The notes below the pieces were generated by a model that did not search any database, was not told where the DNA came from, and was given only the letters and a program-made list of their open reading frames with translations. DNA of 64,000 bases from Endobacter medicaginis (GTDB taxonomy: Bacteria > Pseudomonadota > Alphaproteobacteria > Acetobacterales > Acetobacteraceae), in the NCBI RefSeq assembly GCF_014192375.1, contig NZ_JACHXV010000001.1:339812-403811 (forward strand). Direction: 5' to 3'. Both the position numbers and the translations under genes were made by a program. Shown piece after piece: positions 27,623-34,871 of the stretch. Position 1 is the first letter of the stretch; each line of letters opens with the position of its first letter.

Positions 27623-28705
27623 TCAGGAGGGCGCGATGACCTCGCCTTGCAGCACGCCATACAGCGCGTCGCGCGGCAGCCAGCCCGTATAGTCCCGGAT
27701 GCGCACCCGACACCAGCCGGGCTGTGCATCTGCCGGCGGCGGATGCACCGCTCCGGCCTGGGCCTGCGCGATCGCCTGCGCCACCACGGCGTCGGTCCCG
27801 GCGAGGTCGGTGACCACGGGCGCGCTGGATTTCGGCGCGACGTTCGGCGGCTTCGCGGCCTCCGTCTTCGGCTTCGCGGCAGTGTCCTGCGGGTCGACCG
27901 TGCTGCCGGGCGCGGCCGGCGGCCCGACCGGGGCGGAGTCGGCGGCGCCGGCAAGCGCGCCGTCCGGCCCCGCCAGCGGCTCGGGGGTCGCACCCGGCGG
28001 CGGTGCATCGCAGCGCAGCAGCCGTCCGACCACGCCTGCGCGCACCGCGGCCAGGACCGTGGCGTCGCGCGCCGGGCCGTCGCGCAGCAGGCTGAGCGGC
28101 GCGGTGGCGACGAAGCCGCGACTGCCGATCAGCGTCGCCTGGTTCACCCAGCCCTTCACCCCGTCCATGTCCTCGATCAGCCGCCAGACATCGAATTCCC
28201 GCTCGATCCGCACCGGCAGGTCGCGCCGGTGATAGACCCACTGGATCGGATAGCGCGTGCCCGGCCCGCTGCGCAGGTTGACGTCGTCGGCGCGCAGCGA
28301 GGCGAACCGCGGCAGCGGCAGTCCGGTGACGGTGCCCTTGTCGTCGGCCGGCGGCGGCGTGGGGGGTGGCGTGGGGGCCGCCGCCTTGGCCGTCTTGGCT
28401 GCGGCCGCCGCGCCCGCCGCCGCGCCGGCCGCGGCGGCAACGGCGTGATGGGCGGGCCGGTGCATGGCCCCGCGCGTGGTCTTGTGGGCAGGATGCGCGG
28501 CGATCGGGTGCGTCGGGTGACGGGCGCCCTGGCGGGTGGCGGTGTGGGCTGTCGGCCGGGCATGCAGCGGGGCGGGCGATCGCTTCGCGGTGGCGGTCGT
28601 CGCGCCTGCGTTCGCATGGGCGCTCGGCGTGCCCCGGGCCTGTGTGCCCGAGGCGGTGGCGAGGCAGGCGAGCATCAAGGTCAGGCGTGCGGCGGCGGGC
28701 GTCAT
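27623..28705 (-). CDS. Exported SH3-domain protein
   Basis: A 360-aa protein with a signal peptide (residues 1-22, cut near SGTQA) and a His/Ala/Thr-rich disordered linker (25-125) with a polyalanine run. A bacterial SH3-like domain follows (about 130-225: SLRADDVNLRSGPGTRYPIQWVYHR, then VWRLIEDMDGVKGWVNQATL). A Pro/Ala-rich stretch leads to a second short SH3-like piece at the end (GWCRVRIRDYTGWLPRDALYGV). The form is that of periplasmic peptidoglycan- or peptide-binding SH3_4 proteins; function unknown. The start at 28705 is chosen for the signal peptide. Confidence 0.75.
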   Translation of the reverse strand: MTPAAARLTLMLACLATASGTQARGTPSAHANAGATTATAKRSPAPLHARPTAHTATRQGARHPTHPIAAHPAHKTTRGAMHRPAHHAVAAAAGAAAGAAAAAKTAKAAAPTPPPTPPPADDKGTVTGLPLPRFASLRADDVNLRSGPGTRYPIQWVYHRRDLPVRIEREFDVWRLIEDMDGVKGWVNQATLIGSRGFVATAPLSLLRDGPARDATVLAAVRAGVVGRLLRCDAPPPGATPEPLAGPDGALAGAADSAPVGPPAAPGSTVDPQDTAAKPKTEAAKPPNVAPKSSAPVVTDLAGTDAVVAQAIAQAQAGAVHPPPADAQPGWCRVRIRDYTGWLPRDALYGVLQGEVIAPS

Positions 28706-28754
28706 GGCTGTTTCCGTGCTCCGCACCGCGCGAGGGGTCAAGGCCCGAGCGCGG

Positions 28755-29114
28755 TCAGAACACCGCGGGCGTCAGGCCGCCCTCTATCAGCGCGGGGATG
28801 CCGCCGACTTCGATGCCGGGCAGCAGCGCCTCGGGCGCGAGGCCGGCCGCGTGCAGGGCGCTGTCGCAGGCGAGCCATGTCGCGCCCATGCCGAGGCACG
28901 CATCGCGCAGGCCAGCCACCCCGGCGAGACCGAGGCCGGCGAGGCGATCGTCCTCTGCGGCGTGGTAATCAGGCAGGCACACAACCAGCGCCTCGCCGGT
29001 AACGAAAACGCGCGTCTCGCGCCCCATCGCCAGCCCGCCGGCGGCGAGCGTCAGGCCGGCCAGCAGCCGGGCCTGCGCGCCCGACACCAGCATGACGGCC
29101 AGCGGCGCGCTCAT
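28755..29114 (-). CDS. Small DsrE/DsrF-like protein
   Basis: A 119-aa protein with a DsrE-like alpha/beta pattern: SAPLAVMLVSGAQARLLAGLTLAAGG (strand and helix), RETRVFVTGEALVVC, and GMGATWLACDSALHAAGL where an active cysteine would lie. DsrE proteins move sulfur or carry disulfides, but here the assignment rests on fold pattern only. The start overlaps the moeB-like stop by four bases (ATGA). Pairing with an E1-like adenylyltransferase suggests a sulfur-transfer role, which is inference. Confidence 0.6.
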   Translation of the reverse strand: MSAPLAVMLVSGAQARLLAGLTLAAGGLAMGRETRVFVTGEALVVCLPDYHAAEDDRLAGLGLAGVAGLRDACLGMGATWLACDSALHAAGLAPEALLPGIEVGGIPALIEGGLTPAVF

Positions 29115-29869
29115 GGCCGGTGCCTCTCGCCGCACAGAGGGCAGTCCGGGTCGCGCGGCAGCCGGAATTCGGCGAAGCGGCCCGACAGCGCGTCCCAGCT
29201 CAGCACCCGCCCGGCCAGGGTCTCGCCGATGCCGAGGATGACCTTGAGCGTCTCGGTGGCGGCCAGCGTGCCCATCACCCCGGTGACGCTGCCGAGGATG
29301 CCGGCCTCGCCGCAGCTCGGCACGGAGCCCGGATCGGGCGGCTCCGGATACAGGCAGCGCAGGCAGGGGCCATCGGGCGGATACACGCCGAGCTGGCCGT
29401 CGAAGCGCAGCACCGCGGCGGCGACCAGCACGCGGCCGGCGCGCACGCAGGCATCGGCGAGCAGGTAGCGGGTGTCGAAATTGTCCGATCCGTCGCAGAC
29501 GAGGTCGTAGGCGCCGACCAGGGCCGCGACATTGCCGGCGTCGAGGCGGACCGGATGGGGCTCGATGCGGGTGTCCGGGTTGAGCGCACCCACCGCCTGC
29601 GCGAGCGATTCGACCTTGGGCGCGCCGATTCGCGCCGTGCAGTGCGCGATCTGTCGCTGAAGGTTCGACAGCTCGACATGGTCGTCGTCGACGATGCCGA
29701 TCGTGCCCACCCCGGCGGCGGCGAGATACAGCGCCAGCGGCGAGCCCAGCCCCCCTGCGCCGACGATCAGCACCCTGGCGTCAAGCAGGCGCTGCTGGCC
29801 GGTGCCGCCGATCTCGGCGAGCAGGATGTTGCGCGAATAGCGCTGGATCTGGTCTTCGCGAAGCTGCAT
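29111..29869 (-). CDS. moeB: ThiF/MoeB/HesA-family adenylyltransferase
   Basis: A 252-aa E1-like enzyme that adenylates the C-terminus of a ubiquitin-like sulfur carrier (MoaD or ThiS). It has the nucleotide loop VLIVGAGGLGSPLALYL, the VDDDHVELSNLQRQ motif, the R/K region of ATP binding and two zinc CxxC pairs (CLRC near 176 and CPLC near the end). PSCGEAGILG provides a candidate catalytic cysteine. There is no rhodanese domain. Whether it serves molybdopterin (MoeB) or thiamine (ThiF) cannot be decided; no MoaD or ThiS gene is nearby. ATG 29869 starts it, 14 bases after the epimerase stop. Confidence 0.88.
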   Translation of the reverse strand: MQLREDQIQRYSRNILLAEIGGTGQQRLLDARVLIVGAGGLGSPLALYLAAAGVGTIGIVDDDHVELSNLQRQIAHCTARIGAPKVESLAQAVGALNPDTRIEPHPVRLDAGNVAALVGAYDLVCDGSDNFDTRYLLADACVRAGRVLVAAAVLRFDGQLGVYPPDGPCLRCLYPEPPDPGSVPSCGEAGILGSVTGVMGTLAATETLKVILGIGETLAGRVLSWDALSGRFAEFRLPRDPDCPLCGERHRP

Positions 29870-29883
29870 CCCGTGCGTCCGGC

Positions 29884-30990
29884 TCAGCGCCCGGCGGTCA
29901 GCTCGTCGATGGCGACGTCGATATGATAGAGCGTGCTGGCGGGCACCACCGGCGAGACGCCATGCCCCGCCGCATCGAACTGGTCGATCCACAGCCCGGG
30001 CGTGGCGGTGGCGAGGTAGGTGTCGGCGAGGGCGCGGAAGCTCGTCTCGGCGGCGTCGCGCTCGCCCATCGCCACATGCGCCTTGATCAGCTCCGTCTGC
30101 GGCCACAGCCGGCGGCTCATCCGTCGCGGCCGCCCGTCGCGGTCGATCTCGTCCACCGCGAAGCCGTGTGCATCGAGCCCGTGCGCAAGCGCGAAGCGAT
30201 ACAGCCTCGCCGCCTGCTCGCGGTAGTCCGCGCCGCCGGCCTCGGCCAACCGCACCAGCAGCCAGCACCATTCGAAATGATGTCCCGGCTCGACGCTGTC
30301 ACCGAGCGGCGGTGCCACCACCGACCAGTCATCGTTGAAATGCTCGCCGAGCGTGTCATGCGCCGGGTCGAAGAAATGCTTCTCGAACAACCCGCCGATG
30401 ATGTTGGCGCGGTCGAGGAACTGGCGGTCGCCCTCCACCCTGTACCAGGCCAGCATCGCCTCCAGCAGGTGCATGTGCGGGTTCGACCGGCGCGGCAGCG
30501 AGGCCGGATGGCCTTCGTGAAAGCCGCCCGCCTCATGGGCGAGCACCTCGTCGAGCCAGCCGAGCGTTGACTGGGCGAGCGCACGCGCCTGCGCGCCATG
30601 CGAGGCGGTGCGGGCGAGGGCGGCGAGGGCGAACAGCACGAAGGCGTGGTCGTAGGTGTCGCGCAGGATGTCGGCCGGGCTGCCATCGGCTTCGAGCAGG
30701 TGGATCCAGCCCGCCTCCTGATGCGCGCAGAAGCGCTGGAAGGCCGGAAAGCCACGATCGACCACCTCCGCTGCCCCTGCCTCGCCGCGCGATTCGGCGC
30801 GGGCGAACACATAGAGCTGGCGCGCCTGCACGCGCATGCGGCGGCGGCTGTCGGCGTCGCCGCGACCGTTGAAATCGAGTTGCTCGTAGAACAAACCCCG
30901 GCTGTCGATGCCGCGTTCGCCCCACAATTCCAATGCGTTGCGTCGCCAGGTGAGGGCCGGATGGGTCAGGCGTGTGGTGGCGGCGAGCAT
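29884..30990 (-). CDS. AGE-family sugar epimerase/isomerase
   Basis: A 368-aa protein of the N-acylglucosamine 2-epimerase family, an (alpha/alpha)6 barrel. Recognisable segments are GLFYEQLDFNG, DTYDHAFVLFALA, NPHMHLLEAMLAWY, the active-site region SVEPGHHFEWCWLLVRL and RRLWPQTELIKAHVAMGE, with late His in YHIDVAIDEL. Family members interconvert N-acetylglucosamine and N-acetylmannosamine, or mannose and fructose type sugars; the substrate here is not determined. It heads the minus-strand unit with moeB and the DsrE-like gene, and diverges from the LexA-box promoter at 31043-31073. Confidence 0.85.
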   Translation of the reverse strand: MLAATTRLTHPALTWRRNALELWGERGIDSRGLFYEQLDFNGRGDADSRRRMRVQARQLYVFARAESRGEAGAAEVVDRGFPAFQRFCAHQEAGWIHLLEADGSPADILRDTYDHAFVLFALAALARTASHGAQARALAQSTLGWLDEVLAHEAGGFHEGHPASLPRRSNPHMHLLEAMLAWYRVEGDRQFLDRANIIGGLFEKHFFDPAHDTLGEHFNDDWSVVAPPLGDSVEPGHHFEWCWLLVRLAEAGGADYREQAARLYRFALAHGLDAHGFAVDEIDRDGRPRRMSRRLWPQTELIKAHVAMGERDAAETSFRALADTYLATATPGLWIDQFDAAGHGVSPVVPASTLYHIDVAIDELTAGR

Positions 30991-31042
30991 GGCCGAGTTT
31001 GGAGCGCGTTTGCGCCCCTTGCGCAAGTCCACACGTCCATTT

Positions 31043-31073
31043 TTGCAGTCAACCACCGGAACCAATATAGAAC
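31043..31073 (+). promoter_or_regulatory. SOS promoter: LexA box overlapping -10
   Basis: GAAC-CAATATA-GAAC at 31059-31073 is a perfect direct-repeat LexA box of the alphaproteobacterial type (GTTC-N7-GTTC on the other strand). It overlaps a -10 hexamer TATAGA (31066-31071), which lies exactly 17 bp after a -35 hexamer TTGCAG (31043-31048). LexA binding would block RNA polymerase. Transcription should start at about 31078-31079, on or beside the ATG at 31079, so the mRNA would be leaderless. Confidence 0.85.
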
Positions 31074-31078
31074 ATCAC

Positions 31079-32320
31079 ATGGATTTGTTGGCCAAGCTCG
31101 AGATCCTTGCCGACGCGGCGAAATACGATGCGTCCTGCGCCTCGTCCGGCACGGACAAGCGCTCGTCGATCGGCCGCGACGGCGCGGTCAAGCCGGGAAT
31201 CGGCTCCAGCGAGGGCATGGGCATCTGTCACGCCTATGCGCCGGACGGGCGTTGCATCTCGCTGCTGAAGATCCTGTTGACCAATTCCTGCCTCTATGAC
31301 TGCGTCTACTGCATCAATCGCGCCTCCTCGAACGTGCGCCGGGCGCGGTTCTCGGTCGACGACGTGGTGCGGCTCACGCTCGGATTCTATCGTCGCAACT
31401 GCATCGAGGGACTGTTCCTCTCCTCGGGCATCATCCGCAGCCCCGACTACACGATGGAACAGGTGGTCGCCGTCGCCCGAACGCTGCGCGTGGAGCATGG
31501 ATTTCGCGGCTACATCCATCTCAAGACCATCCCGGATGCCGACCCGGCTTTGCTCGACGAAGCCGGGCGCTGGGCGGACCGGCTGTCGATCAATGTCGAG
31601 CTGCCGACCCAGGAGGCGCTGCAATCCTATGCGCCGGAAAAGGACCTCCCCGGCATCCGTCGCTCGATGGGCCGCATGCGCCTCGCCATCGACGCCGCGC
31701 GCGAAAGAACCGTGCCGGGCCGGGCGAAGCCGCCTCGTTTCGCCCCTGCCGGGCAGAGCACGCAGGTCATCGTCGGTGCGGATGCCTCCACCGATCGCAC
31801 CATCCTGTCGATGAGCAACACGCTCTATGCGGGCTATGGCCTGCGCCGGGTCTACTATTCGGCGTTCAGCCCGATCCCCGACGCCTCCGCCGCCCTGCCG
31901 CTCGCCCCGGCGCCGCTGCTGCGCGAGCACAGGCTTTATCAGGCCGACTGGCTGCTGCGCTTCTACGGCTTCGGCATCGACGAGATCGCCACCGAGGCTG
32001 GCGGCAACCTCGCCCTCGGCATGGACCCCAAGCTCGCCTGGGCGCTGGCCAACCGCCAGCATTTCCCGCTCGATGTGAACACCGCCCCACGCGAGATGCT
32101 GCTGCGCGTGCCCGGTCTCGGCACGAAGGGCGTGGATCGGCTGCTGGTCGCCAGGCGCTCGCGCCGGCTGCGTCTGGACGATCTTGTCCGGCTGCGGCTG
32201 CCGGTCGCCCGGATCGCGCCGTTCGTCATCGCCCTCGATCATCGCCCCCTTGGCGACCCGGCCAGCGCCGCCCTCGGCCGCCGCCTCGCGCCGCGCGCCG
32301 AACAATTGTCGCTGCTGTGA
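31079..32320 (+). CDS. Radical SAM putative DNA modification/repair protein (TIGR03916 type)
   Basis: A 413-aa radical SAM protein with the 4Fe-4S motif Cys71-x3-Cys75-x2-Cys78 (NSCLYDCVYC) followed by INRASS. The barrel continues through EGLFLSSGI, GFRGYIHLKTIPDADPAL and DRLSINVELP. The C-terminus has a helix-hairpin-helix DNA-binding element (VNTAPREMLLRVPGLGTKGVDRLL, about 330-355). The family is annotated as a putative DNA modification/repair protein; its reaction is unknown. The gene has no Shine-Dalgarno and starts just after an SOS promoter. Its stop overlaps the start of the DUF4130-UdgX gene (TGATG), so the two are made together. Confidence 0.9.
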   Translation: MDLLAKLEILADAAKYDASCASSGTDKRSSIGRDGAVKPGIGSSEGMGICHAYAPDGRCISLLKILLTNSCLYDCVYCINRASSNVRRARFSVDDVVRLTLGFYRRNCIEGLFLSSGIIRSPDYTMEQVVAVARTLRVEHGFRGYIHLKTIPDADPALLDEAGRWADRLSINVELPTQEALQSYAPEKDLPGIRRSMGRMRLAIDAARERTVPGRAKPPRFAPAGQSTQVIVGADASTDRTILSMSNTLYAGYGLRRVYYSAFSPIPDASAALPLAPAPLLREHRLYQADWLLRFYGFGIDEIATEAGGNLALGMDPKLAWALANRQHFPLDVNTAPREMLLRVPGLGTKGVDRLLVARRSRRLRLDDLVRLRLPVARIAPFVIALDHRPLGDPASAALGRRLAPRAEQLSLL

Positions 32321-33759
32321 TGCGCAGCATCGTGCTGGCGCATGAGGTCGATCACGATGGCTGGCGCCAGGCGGTGCGCGGGCTGATCGCCGCACAGGTG
32401 CCGCCCGAGCAGGTGACGTGGTCGGTCGAGGCACCGGACGATCTGTTCGCCGCCGACGCGGCACCACCGACCGACGCATCGGCGCCTGCCTTCTCGCTTT
32501 CGCGTCATCTCGTCGACCTGAGCCAGACCGTGCTGCAGGCGCGCGAGCCGGCCCGATTCGCCCTGCTCTATGGATTGGTCTGGCGCGCCACCCATGGCGA
32601 GCGGGCGATCGCGGGCGACCTCGCCGACCCGTCCGTCGCCCGCGCGCGGCAGCTCGCGCAGAATGTGGCGCGCGACACCCACAAGATGCGGGCCTTCCTG
32701 CGCTTCCGCGAGATCGACGATGGCGAGGGCGTGCGCCATCTCGCCTGGTTCGAGCCCGAGCACTACATCGTCGAGGCCAATGCCGGCTTCTTCATCCGCC
32801 GTTTCGCCGCGATGCGGTTCTCGATCCTGACCCCGTATCGCACGCTGCACTGGGACGGCACGGCACCGAGCTTCGGACCCGGCGCGCGGGCCGCCGACAT
32901 TCCCGGCGACGACGCGATGGCCGAATACTGGGAGACCTATTTCCGCTCCATCTTCAATCCCGCCCGTCTCAAGCGTTCGGCGATGCTGTCGGAAATGCCG
33001 CGCAAATACTGGCGCAACATGCCTGAGACCGCCGCCATCGCCGAGCTGATCCGCGAGGCGCCGCGCCGCGCCGAGGCGATGGTGGCGGCCGGGGCCTCGG
33101 CGCCGCGCCCCAACCCGCCCCGTGCCGCTCCCCGGCCCGCAGCAGCCGACCCGTCCCGCGCCTCGGACCTCGCGACGCTTGCCGCTGAGGCACAGGGCTG
33201 CCGCAACTGCCCGCTCTGGCAACCGGCGACGCAGACCGTGTTTGGCGAAGGCCCCGGGGATGCGACGGTGATGCTGGTCGGCGAGCAACCCGGCGATCAG
33301 GAAGATCTCGCCGGTCGTCCCTTCGTCGGCCCGGCCGGGCAGCTCCTCGATCGCGCGCTGATCGAGGCCGGCATCGCTCGCGACACGCTGTATGTCACCA
33401 ACGCGGTCAAGCACTTCAAATTTACCCCGCGCGGCAAGCGTCGCATCCACGCCAAGCCGGAAGCCCCCGAAATCACCGCCTGCGCCCCCTGGCTCGCCCG
33501 CGAACGCAGCCTGGTCGCACCCCGCACGCTGGTGATGATGGGGGCGACCGCCGCCCGCGCCATCCTCGGCCGCCCCGTCACCATCTCTCGCGAACGCGGC
33601 CGGCCGATCCCGCTCGATGACGGTTCGACGGGGTGGGTGACGGTGCATCCCTCCTACCTGCTGCGACTGCCCGACGAGGCGGCGAAGGCGAGGGAATACG
33701 CGGCGTTCGTCACCGATCTACGCAGGGCGGTCGCCGAAAGAGAAGATGTTCTTTCTTGA
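32320..33759 (+). CDS. DUF4130 - UdgX fusion: uracil-DNA binding/glycosylase protein
   Basis: A 479-aa fusion. Residues 1 to about 270 are the TIGR03915/DUF4130 domain of unknown role. From about 289 the protein is a UDG-superfamily domain: CRNC (293-296, first Fe-S cysteines), GEQPGDQED motif A near 321, NAVKHFKF, then the UdgX hallmark loop KRRIH with His377. Another Cys (Cys388) follows, and VHPSYLLRL is motif B. In UdgX that histidine becomes covalently bonded to the abasic site after uracil removal (family knowledge). The gene is translationally coupled to the radical SAM gene. Its stop lies within a hairpin terminator. Confidence 0.92.
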   Translation: MRSIVLAHEVDHDGWRQAVRGLIAAQVPPEQVTWSVEAPDDLFAADAAPPTDASAPAFSLSRHLVDLSQTVLQAREPARFALLYGLVWRATHGERAIAGDLADPSVARARQLAQNVARDTHKMRAFLRFREIDDGEGVRHLAWFEPEHYIVEANAGFFIRRFAAMRFSILTPYRTLHWDGTAPSFGPGARAADIPGDDAMAEYWETYFRSIFNPARLKRSAMLSEMPRKYWRNMPETAAIAELIREAPRRAEAMVAAGASAPRPNPPRAAPRPAAADPSRASDLATLAAEAQGCRNCPLWQPATQTVFGEGPGDATVMLVGEQPGDQEDLAGRPFVGPAGQLLDRALIEAGIARDTLYVTNAVKHFKFTPRGKRRIHAKPEAPEITACAPWLARERSLVAPRTLVMMGATAARAILGRPVTISRERGRPIPLDDGSTGWVTVHPSYLLRLPDEAAKAREYAAFVTDLRRAVAEREDVLS

Positions 33760-33782
33760 AAGAAAGAACCAAAGAACTTCTC
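33741..33782. terminator. AT-rich hairpin after the DNA repair operon
   Basis: GTTCTTTCTT (33748-33757) pairs with AAGAAAGAAC (33760-33769), a 10-bp stem around a two-base centre. An outer AGAAG/CTTCT pair (33741-33745 and 33778-33782) may extend it. The UdgX stop codon (33757-33759) is inside it. It lies between convergent transcripts and could end both. It resembles the element at 42044-42067. Confidence 0.65.
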
Positions 33783-33799
33783 ATCGTTGAGAATGCTGT

Positions 33800-34255
33800 C
33801 TACTCGGCTGGATCAAAGGTGAGCGTCATCGTCTCGTTGGGTGCCAAGGCCGACCATCGCTCGGAGAGTTCGCCGAGCCTTGAGCGTATGGCATGGATAT
33901 CAGCGTGCCTGACCTTGGTGATGCGATGTCCGCGGGCGTCACAGGCCTGTTCGTAGGTGGAAAGCAAATCCGCGGTCGGGACACAGGCGCTCCATAACTC
34001 TGCCTGGAACGTCTCGACCAGACGTTCGATCGCCTCCTCTTCATCCCCGCCCATGGCCGTAAAATCAGCCGATTGTCCGTCACGGACGAGTGAGAAAAAG
34101 CCGCGGTGGGACAGCACGCTTTCCACTGCATAGTGGATCATGTCATGCGGAAGAATCCCCTGTTTGGGACACATGACTTTCTCGGCTTCCTCGTTGTTCC
34201 TCCGAATGAGGAGTTCGTCGTATTTGCCGTCGCGTTTGGTGAATGTAAGTTTCAT
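33800..34255 (-). CDS. Hypothetical protein, lower GC than its neighbours
   Basis: A 151-aa soluble protein that I do not recognise. It begins MKLTFTKRDGKYDELLI, is rich in charged residues, and contains a CPKQG segment, a long helical central part (EEEAIERLVETFQAELW) and an acidic end. By hand count its GC content is near 57 %, while flanking genes are about 70 % or more. Its ATG overlaps the pncA stop by four bases. No signal peptide or membrane segment is visible. The composition suggests recent acquisition, yet it is translationally coupled to a core metabolic gene. Confidence 0.75.
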   Translation of the reverse strand: MKLTFTKRDGKYDELLIRRNNEEAEKVMCPKQGILPHDMIHYAVESVLSHRGFFSLVRDGQSADFTAMGGDEEEAIERLVETFQAELWSACVPTADLLSTYEQACDARGHRITKVRHADIHAIRSRLGELSERWSALAPNETMTLTFDPAE

Positions 34256-34854
34256 CGTCGTCTTGCCAATTCGCCGAATGCCGCCAACGCTGTGAATCCG
34301 ATGTTTGTCCCGACAGAGAGGGTGTCGTGGTCGAAAGCCGCGCCTGCCACCGCGCGGCAGGCGTCGGGGACGATGATCGTGGTGAAGCCCAGACGGGCGG
34401 CGTCGCGGGCGGTGGCGGCGACGCAGTAGTCGAGGGCGAGGCCGCCGATCACCACACGCTCGATGCCGAGCGCCCGCAGCAGACCGTCGAGGCCGGTCGA
34501 GGTCTCGCCTTCGTTGTCGAAGAAGGCCGAGTAGGAATCGCGCGCCTGCGTCGTGCCCTTGTGGATGATGTGGGTGACGGAGCGCAGATCGAGGAGGTCG
34601 GGGAAATCCGCGCCCGCGCTGGCGTGGACGCAATGCACCGGCCACGGCCCGCCCTGGGCGGCGAACGAGATATGGTCGGGCGGGTGCCAGTCCTGTGTCG
34701 CCACCACGCAGCCGAAGGGCAGGGCGGCAAGGCGGTTGAGGGGCGGGATCACCGCATCGCCGTCGGGTACCGCCAGCGCGCCGCCGGGGAGGAAATCGTT
34801 CTGGACATCGACGATGATCAGGGCGTCGTGTGGTCCGGGGCTGATGGACATCAT
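34252..34854 (-). CDS. pncA: Nicotinamidase
   Basis: A 200-aa isochorismatase-fold amidase that converts nicotinamide to nicotinate in NAD salvage. The catalytic triad is visible: Asp in IIVDVQNDFLPGG, Lys in HIIHKGTT and Cys in LDYCVAATARDA. The metal site is in QDWHPPDHISF. Length is normal. The divergent cytochrome gene starts only 17 bases from this start (34872), so the two promoters must lie inside each other's coding regions or overlap. The hypothetical gene follows with an ATGA overlap. Confidence 0.93.
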   Translation of the reverse strand: MMSISPGPHDALIIVDVQNDFLPGGALAVPDGDAVIPPLNRLAALPFGCVVATQDWHPPDHISFAAQGGPWPVHCVHASAGADFPDLLDLRSVTHIIHKGTTQARDSYSAFFDNEGETSTGLDGLLRALGIERVVIGGLALDYCVAATARDAARLGFTTIIVPDACRAVAGAAFDHDTLSVGTNIGFTALAAFGELARRR

Positions 34855-34871
34855 GGGTGGAGGATAGCGCG

